NCBI GenBank assembly: GCA_963638365.1
Contig: CAVHRK010000129.1
Location: forward strand, 1-64,000
Source: Suilimivivens sp963638365
GTDB lineage: Bacteria; Bacillota; Clostridia; Lachnospirales; Lachnospiraceae
DNA length: 64,000 nt
Direction: 5' to 3'
In this document: positions 59,670 to 64,000 of the stretch, one piece after another
Layout: every line of letters begins with the position of its first letter
Position numbering within the stretch: the first letter of the stretch is position 1
The notes under the pieces: generated by a model
The model's input: only the letters and a program-made list of their open reading frames with translations
What the model was told of the DNA's origin: nothing
The model's database searches: none
Translations under genes and position numbers: made by a program

Positions 59670-61091
59670 TTATTTCTTCAATCCGTCAAAATATACCTTG
59701 GTTTCAGCAACCACAACACCGCTCAATGCAACCAGTGCAATCAGGTTCGGGATTGCCATCAGTCCGTTGAAAATATCGGCAATGGTCCATACTGCACTTA
59801 CCGTCATGTAAGGTCCGATAAAGATTGCAAGAATGTATAACCAGCGGTATACCTTAACTACCTTCAGTTTGCCGCCGCATAAATACTCTAAGCATCTTTC
59901 ACTGTAATAATCCCATCCAAGGATTGTAGTGAATGCGAAAAATACCAGACACACCATTAAAAGGAAGGAACAAAGCTGATCCGGTAAAGGAAGTCCCATC
60001 TGGAATGCTTTATCCGTTACAGTTACACCCTCAAGTCCCATATCCCATGCACCGGTAATGACAATACACAGTCCGGTCATGGTACAAATTACCAGCGTAT
60101 CAATCACAGTTCCCATCATGGAAATCAGTCCCTGGCGGGCAGGCTCTTCTACCTGGGCTGCTGCAGCAGCGATCGGTGCGCTACCAAGACCTGCTTCATT
60201 CGAGAAAATACCTCTTGCAATACCCTTCTGCATGGCAATCATCATGGCACCAAGCGCACCACCTGCGGCTGCCCGGATACCAAATGCTCCCTGAACGATC
60301 TCAACGATAGCACCGGGAATCTTGGTAATATTACAGATCAGAATGATAAGTGCCACTACAACATAAAGAATTGCCATAAAAGGTACAATGACCTCTGCCA
60401 CCTTGGAAATTCTCTTTAAACCACCGATAATAACAAGTGCTACACAAACCGTAATAATCAATCCGGCAATAATCACGGAAATGGAATAATCAGCTCCAAA
60501 AGAGGACATTCCAAACAAATGAACAGTATGTACGAAATCCGGATCAAAGAAGTTCTGGACTGCACTGGTAATACCATTTACCTGTGTAAAGGTTCCGATA
60601 CCAAAAAGACCAACACCAACACCAAAGAACGCAAAGATCTTTGCAAGCCACTTCCAGTTCTTTCCCATACCTCTTTCTATGTAATAGAACGGGCCACCGA
60701 TGATATGCCCATCCTCTGCTACCACGCGGTATTTCGTGGCTAACAGACATTCAGAATACTTGGTTGCAGTTCCAAGTAATGCAGCGAACCACATCCAGAA
60801 TAACGCTCCGGGACCTCCGGCTACCAGTGCGGTTGCAACACCGACAATGTTACCGGTACCGATGGTTGCGGACAAGGCCGTACAAAGTGCACCAAAGCTG
60901 GATACTTCGCCGTGTTCACCGGTTCTCTCATTGTCCTTGATATGCCTGATGGCCATAGGCATCTTGGTAATCTGAAGACCCTTTAACCGGATGGTCAGAT
61001 AAATACCTACTGCCAGGATGAGGACGATCAACGGAATACCCCACACAAAATCGTCAATCGTAGTTAATACATTACTGATTTTTTCTAACAT
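59670..61091 (-). CDS. Sodium:alanine/glycine symporter (AGCS family)
   Basis: 473 residues with about eleven membrane segments. AGCS hallmarks: 'FGALCTALSATIGTGNIVGVATALVAGGPGALFWMWFAALLGTATKYSE' (part), 'QVNGITSAVQNFF', 'GIARGIFSNEAGLGSAPIAAAAAQVEEPARQGLISMMG' (part) and 'GWDYYSERCLEYL'. It takes up alanine or glycine with Na+. A glycine riboswitch with a terminator lies directly upstream, so glycine is the relevant substrate and is either imported or exported in response to its level. GAGGG precedes the ATG. Confidence 0.96.
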   Translation of the reverse strand: MLEKISNVLTTIDDFVWGIPLIVLILAVGIYLTIRLKGLQITKMPMAIRHIKDNERTGEHGEVSSFGALCTALSATIGTGNIVGVATALVAGGPGALFWMWFAALLGTATKYSECLLATKYRVVAEDGHIIGGPFYYIERGMGKNWKWLAKIFAFFGVGVGLFGIGTFTQVNGITSAVQNFFDPDFVHTVHLFGMSSFGADYSISVIIAGLIITVCVALVIIGGLKRISKVAEVIVPFMAILYVVVALIILICNITKIPGAIVEIVQGAFGIRAAAGGALGAMMIAMQKGIARGIFSNEAGLGSAPIAAAAAQVEEPARQGLISMMGTVIDTLVICTMTGLCIVITGAWDMGLEGVTVTDKAFQMGLPLPDQLCSFLLMVCLVFFAFTTILGWDYYSERCLEYLCGGKLKVVKVYRWLYILAIFIGPYMTVSAVWTIADIFNGLMAIPNLIALVALSGVVVAETKVYFDGLKK

Positions 61092-61125
61092 TTTTCTTCC
61101 CTCTCATTTCTATGAATTTTTAGAA

Positions 61126-61155
61126 ATAATAAAAAGGACTGATTCTCATCAGCCC
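61126..61155 (-). terminator. Terminator hairpin of the glycine riboswitch
   Basis: Minus strand GGGCTGAT and ATCAGTCC pair around GAGA (61155-61136), followed by TTTTTATTATT. It sits between the aptamer and the symporter start as a transcriptional expression platform. Confidence 0.75.
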
Positions 61156-61182
61156 TCTAAAGAGTAGAACATGCATATAGAA

Positions 61183-61265
61183 TGCTCTGTCCTTTTGCCT
61201 GAGAGATTGGCAGGATTCCTGCCGTACACCTTCGGCGCCCTTCATCAGGGACTCTCCAGAGTGTT
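61183..61265 (-). ncRNA. Glycine riboswitch (single aptamer visible)
   Basis: The minus strand shows the conserved glycine-aptamer blocks CTCTGGAGAG, GGGCGCCGAAGG, AATCTCTCAGGCAAAAGGAC and AGAGC in order. Only one complete aptamer is evident, with flanking sequence that could form the ghost partner helix of singlet forms. It precedes the AGCS symporter gene. Confidence 0.9.
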
Positions 61266-61324
61266 GATAGCTGCGCATCTCGTACCTATTTGTACTTCAA
61301 TGCTTTAGCACGCCAACATAGAAC

Positions 61325-61353
61325 ACTATAGCATATTCCTTTTTTATATGCAA
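61325..61353 (-). promoter_or_regulatory. SigA promoter of the glycine riboswitch-symporter unit
   Basis: Minus strand TTGCAT (61353-61348), 17-bp spacer, TATAGT (61330-61325). The -35 lies in an inverted repeat TGCAAT/ATTGCA (61349-61365). Confidence 0.7.
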
Positions 61354-61407
61354 TACTGCATTGCAAATATATTCATCAATATATCAAAAAGAGTTTTTAT
61401 CTGATCC

Positions 61408-62157
61408 TTATTCCCTGTCCGTTACCGGAGTTCCTCCACGTGAAATTCCGAACTTTTCACGCATGGCAATCAGACGGTCTACCTGTTCTTTCGTAAAACG
61501 GTTCTGCTTCCCGAGAATTTTCCCTGTAATCATCAGAATATTGGCATAATATTCCATGGATTCCAGACGATAATACGCAGCATAAGCATCCTCTGCCCAG
61601 GTTACTGCTCCGTGGTTGGCAAGCAGTACCCCGTTATGCGTATGGCAGTATGGTGCAATCACTTCTGCCACTTCCTTCGTACCAAGTTCCGCATAGGGTG
61701 CAATCGGAACATCCCCCAACGTAATCACGGCTTCTGCCAGAACCGGAACATCCAGTGGAATTCCCGCTATGGAAAAGCTGGTGCAGATCGGTGGGTGCGC
61801 ATGGCATACGGAACGCAGATCCGGATTCTCCTGATAGGCACGTAAATGCATCTTCAATTCCGAGGACGGCTTATGGGTTCCCTCTAAAACATTGCCCTGT
61901 AAATCCACCTTTACCAGCATCTTCTTATTCATAAAGCCTTTGGAAACACCGGTCGGTGTTGCCCAGACCTCGTTTTCACCTGTGCGGACAGAGATATTGC
62001 CATCGTTTGCCGCCACAAAGTTACGGACATACATTCTCTGCCCGATATCCAGAATTGCTTCCTTTGCCTCTTTTTCGGAAGGATAATAACCATTACTTTC
62101 TTTGCTTCTGTTCAGATCATGCTGCTTCTTTTGCTGTTTCTCTTTTTGCTTTTTCAT
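61408..62157 (-). CDS. Class II aldolase/adducin family protein, candidate methylthioribulose-1-phosphate aldolase
   Basis: 249 residues. Zinc ligands of the family are present: 'SVCHAHPPICTSF' (two His) and 'GVLLANHGAVTWAED' (third His); the catalytic acidic region is 'SSELKMHLRAYQENPDL', and 'VAANDGNISVRTG' forms the phosphate-binding start. The N-terminus is a lysine/glutamine-rich extension. I start at MKKQKEK (62157), since GGAG lies eight bases before it. It follows mtnA by 73 bp. In the DHAP shunt such an aldolase splits 5-(methylthio)ribulose-1-phosphate, or the deoxy analogue, into an aldehyde and dihydroxyacetone phosphate; that role is inferred from the neighbour. Confidence 0.85.
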   Translation of the reverse strand: MKKQKEKQQKKQHDLNRSKESNGYYPSEKEAKEAILDIGQRMYVRNFVAANDGNISVRTGENEVWATPTGVSKGFMNKKMLVKVDLQGNVLEGTHKPSSELKMHLRAYQENPDLRSVCHAHPPICTSFSIAGIPLDVPVLAEAVITLGDVPIAPYAELGTKEVAEVIAPYCHTHNGVLLANHGAVTWAEDAYAAYYRLESMEYYANILMITGKILGKQNRFTKEQVDRLIAMREKFGISRGGTPVTDRE

Positions 62158-62230
62158 ACAGATCTCCATACTCTGAAATTGACATCAAAATTCTTCTCTA
62201 TACCGATCTATTATTCATACCGGAAGTCGC

Positions 62231-63358
62231 TCATCCCTGTCCATTCACAAGCTGTGCAACCTCTTTCTTCTTACGGATCTCTGCCAGAGATTCCGTAAAC
62301 GGAGCGCGTGCAATTCCATACTCTGTGACAATCGCGGTAATTAAAGAATGGTCTGTTACATCAAATGCCGGATTAAAGACTTTCACGCCCTCCGGTGCCA
62401 TCCGCTCTCTGTACCACATTTCCGTCACTTCCTCCGGCTTACGCTGCTCAATCTTAATATCATCCCCTGTAGGGCAGTCATAATCAATGGTGGACGTCGG
62501 TGCGCAGATATACATCGGTATGCCATACTGCTTTGCAACGGCAGCAACGACCGAGGTTCCGATCTTATTAGCCGCGTCCCCGTTTGCCGCCACACGGTCA
62601 CATCCTACGAAGACCGCATTCACCCAGCCATTTTTCATTACGGTTGCAGACATGTTATCACAAATCAGCGTCACATCTACTCCGGCAGAATGCAGCTCAT
62701 AGGCGGTAAGTCTTGCCCCCTGTAAAAGCGGTCTTGTTTCATCTGCAAATACATGGAAACCATAGCCCCTTTCCTGTCCTAGATAAATCGGTGCGGTTGC
62801 TGTTCCGTATTTACAGGTTGCAAGCTGCCCTGCGTTGCAGTGTGTAAGGATTCCATCACCCGGTTTTACAAGTGAAAGGCCATTCTCACCGATTGCCCTG
62901 CAGACAGCAATGTCCTCTTCCTTCATCCGGAATGCTTCTTCTCCCAGAATCGTTACGATCTGTTCGACGCTCTTTCCTTCTTCCTGAGCCTTCCGAAGAA
63001 CCTTCTCCATACGGTTCAATGCCCACGAAAGATTCACGGCCGTGGGACGGGAGGAATTTAAAAACTCCTTCTGCTCTAAGAACTGCTTTTCAAATTCTTG
63101 GTAGGAAATGTCCTTCTGATTCTTCCAGATTTCATGACTTAACTGGTAAATACCAAAAGCCGCAGCGACACCGATCGCCGGTGCTCCACGTACCTTCAAA
63201 AGATAAATGGCATCCCAGATCTCCTGCGCTGTTTTTAACTGAATAATCTCTGTCTTTCCCGGAAGTAAAGTCTGGTCAATAATCACCAGACAGTTTTCTT
63301 CCTTATTAAAATCTACGGTTTCATAATCCAGTATGGTTTTGTTCTCGGAATTCTTCAT
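62231..63358 (-). CDS. mtnA: S-methyl-5-thioribose-1-phosphate isomerase
   Basis: 375 residues of the eIF2B-like isomerase family. 'AIYLLKVRGAPAIGVAAAFG', 'LTHCNAGQLATCKYGTA' with the catalytic Cys, and 'VFVGCDRVAANGDAANKIGTS' with the catalytic Asp are all present. It converts methylthioribose-1-phosphate to the ribulose form in salvage of methylthioadenosine. The class II aldolase downstream suggests the carbon skeleton goes to dihydroxyacetone phosphate rather than back to methionine. No mtnK, mtnB or mtnD is in the window. Confidence 0.95.
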   Translation of the reverse strand: MKNSENKTILDYETVDFNKEENCLVIIDQTLLPGKTEIIQLKTAQEIWDAIYLLKVRGAPAIGVAAAFGIYQLSHEIWKNQKDISYQEFEKQFLEQKEFLNSSRPTAVNLSWALNRMEKVLRKAQEEGKSVEQIVTILGEEAFRMKEEDIAVCRAIGENGLSLVKPGDGILTHCNAGQLATCKYGTATAPIYLGQERGYGFHVFADETRPLLQGARLTAYELHSAGVDVTLICDNMSATVMKNGWVNAVFVGCDRVAANGDAANKIGTSVVAAVAKQYGIPMYICAPTSTIDYDCPTGDDIKIEQRKPEEVTEMWYRERMAPEGVKVFNPAFDVTDHSLITAIVTEYGIARAPFTESLAEIRKKKEVAQLVNGQG

Positions 63359-63507
63359 TTTCGGTCCTTCTGTTTCTATATTTTATTTTTCTGCGGTATT
63401 TCTATATCTTGTTTCTTATATTCTTCTATGTTTTATTTCTTGCGTTTTATTTCTTCTGAGATTCTGTTTCTTGTATTCTGATTCTCGCGCTCTGTTGCTT
63501 ATGTATT

Positions 63508-63879
63508 CTACACTATATTTTTGTGCTGCATTTTCTGTGCTGTATTTTCGGTACTGCATGAATCGGCTTCTGCCTGTGCCTTCTTTGGATACCGCTGTCT
63601 GCTTTCTAAAAGACCATCCAGAACCATGATTCCTGCTCCTAACACGAAAACAACCGCCGACAGCATCCGGTCTACCCTTCCTGCTGCCTTTTCCTTCTGT
63701 CTGCCCTTCTGTTTCACGGCTTTTGTCTTATACTGCATTTTAATTCTGGCAATCTTCTCCCTGCTTTTGGCGCGCGTCTTCTCTCTTTTACGCAGTTCCA
63801 TCCGGAAACGCTGTGCCGGAGTCTTATGTAAAGGTAATTTGATCTTCTTACGAAAGCTTCGTTTTCTCTTCTTCTGCAT
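63508..63879 (-). CDS. Small basic membrane protein, unknown
   Basis: 123 residues, not recognised. The first 65 residues are extremely Lys/Arg-rich ('MQKKRKRSFRKKIKLPLHK'), followed by one hydrophobic segment ('MLSAVVFVLGAGIMVLDGLL', about 73-92) and a short polar tail. It may bind nucleic acid or phospholipid at the membrane. GGGAGGG lies six bases before the ATG, supporting translation. The 149-bp gap to mtnA is a purine-rich leader on the minus strand with imperfect repeats of AAGAAATAAAAC and no clear promoter. Confidence 0.6.
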   Translation of the reverse strand: MQKKRKRSFRKKIKLPLHKTPAQRFRMELRKREKTRAKSREKIARIKMQYKTKAVKQKGRQKEKAAGRVDRMLSAVVFVLGAGIMVLDGLLESRQRYPKKAQAEADSCSTENTAQKMQHKNIV

Positions 63880-64000
63880 GAGATCCCTCCCATCTCAAAC
63901 CATTACGACCAGTCCATCATGTCATTCCTAAATGATCTGATCACATGGATTTGCTTACTGCAATTACAGTGTCTCATATTTTTCTGAAAAAAGGAAGGGA

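Overview
The window reads as chromosome of a spore-forming, probably motile Gram-positive Clostridia, most likely a Lachnospiraceae gut-type bacterium. The grounds are an alpha/beta small acid-soluble spore protein, all five core SpoVA genes (AA, AB, AC, AD, AE), AddAB in place of RecBCD, strong AGGAGG-type ribosome binding sites, SigA-type TTGNNN-N17-TANNNT promoters, a chemoreceptor, and lineage-restricted families (DUF6062-like, DUF6106-like, DUF2225). Nearly all genes lie on the minus strand, so transcription runs from high to low coordinates. No rRNA, tRNA, CRISPR array, prophage or intact IS was seen.

Layout. 1-1138: AAA ATPase overlapping a gene that leaves the window and begins with a TOPRIM-like motif, a possible defence pair. 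1360-2852: spore protein, greA, DJ-1/PfpI protein. 2997-4545: a tight three-gene cassette, DUF3990 ADP-ribosyltransferase, unknown protein and NADAR ADP-ribosylglycohydrolase, opposite a divergent XRE/GyrI-like regulator; this looks like a toxin-antitoxin or conflict system. 5599-8754: CYTH protein, LacI regulator and amylomaltase malQ with a palindromic operator. 8985-10090: thiT behind a TPP riboswitch whose P3a stem carries a 187-bp inserted repeat. 10315-18332: addA, addB and a HAD phosphatase. 18409-25620: aminopeptidase P, spoVAE, EamA exporter, ridA, chemoreceptor, spoVAA-spoVAB. 26057-32760: secreted EEP hydrolase, glycosidase-like protein, LacI-controlled MATE transporter, spoVAD. 32857-40773: heterodimeric ABC exporter, SGNH/MBOAT O-acylation pair, spoVAC, DUF6062-like protein and TetR. 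41032-48984: acidic membrane-linked protein on the plus strand, then an operon DUF6106 - guaB - GAF/PAS/GGDEF/EAL - glnS - DUF2225. 49372-54783: membrane-anchored protein on the plus strand, then ACT protein - hom - ApgM-like kinase candidate - aspartokinase (threonine branch). 55003-59412: thlA - gatC - gatA - gatB. 59670-63879: glycine-riboswitch-controlled alanine/glycine symporter, class II aldolase, mtnA (5-methylthioribose salvage) and a small basic protein.

Most notable signals. (1) A dispersed, structured, MITE-like repeat has three near-complete copies (9803-9989, about 49140-49281, about 52931-53074) and at least two end remnants. One copy sits inside the TPP riboswitch with a perfect 8-bp target duplication, and the long stem covaries between copies. 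(2) The ADP-ribosyltransferase/NADAR cassette has an unrecognised middle protein. (3) The spoVA genes are spread over four places in 19 kb, two with good SigG promoters and with a shared GTCAAAATA inverted repeat nearby.
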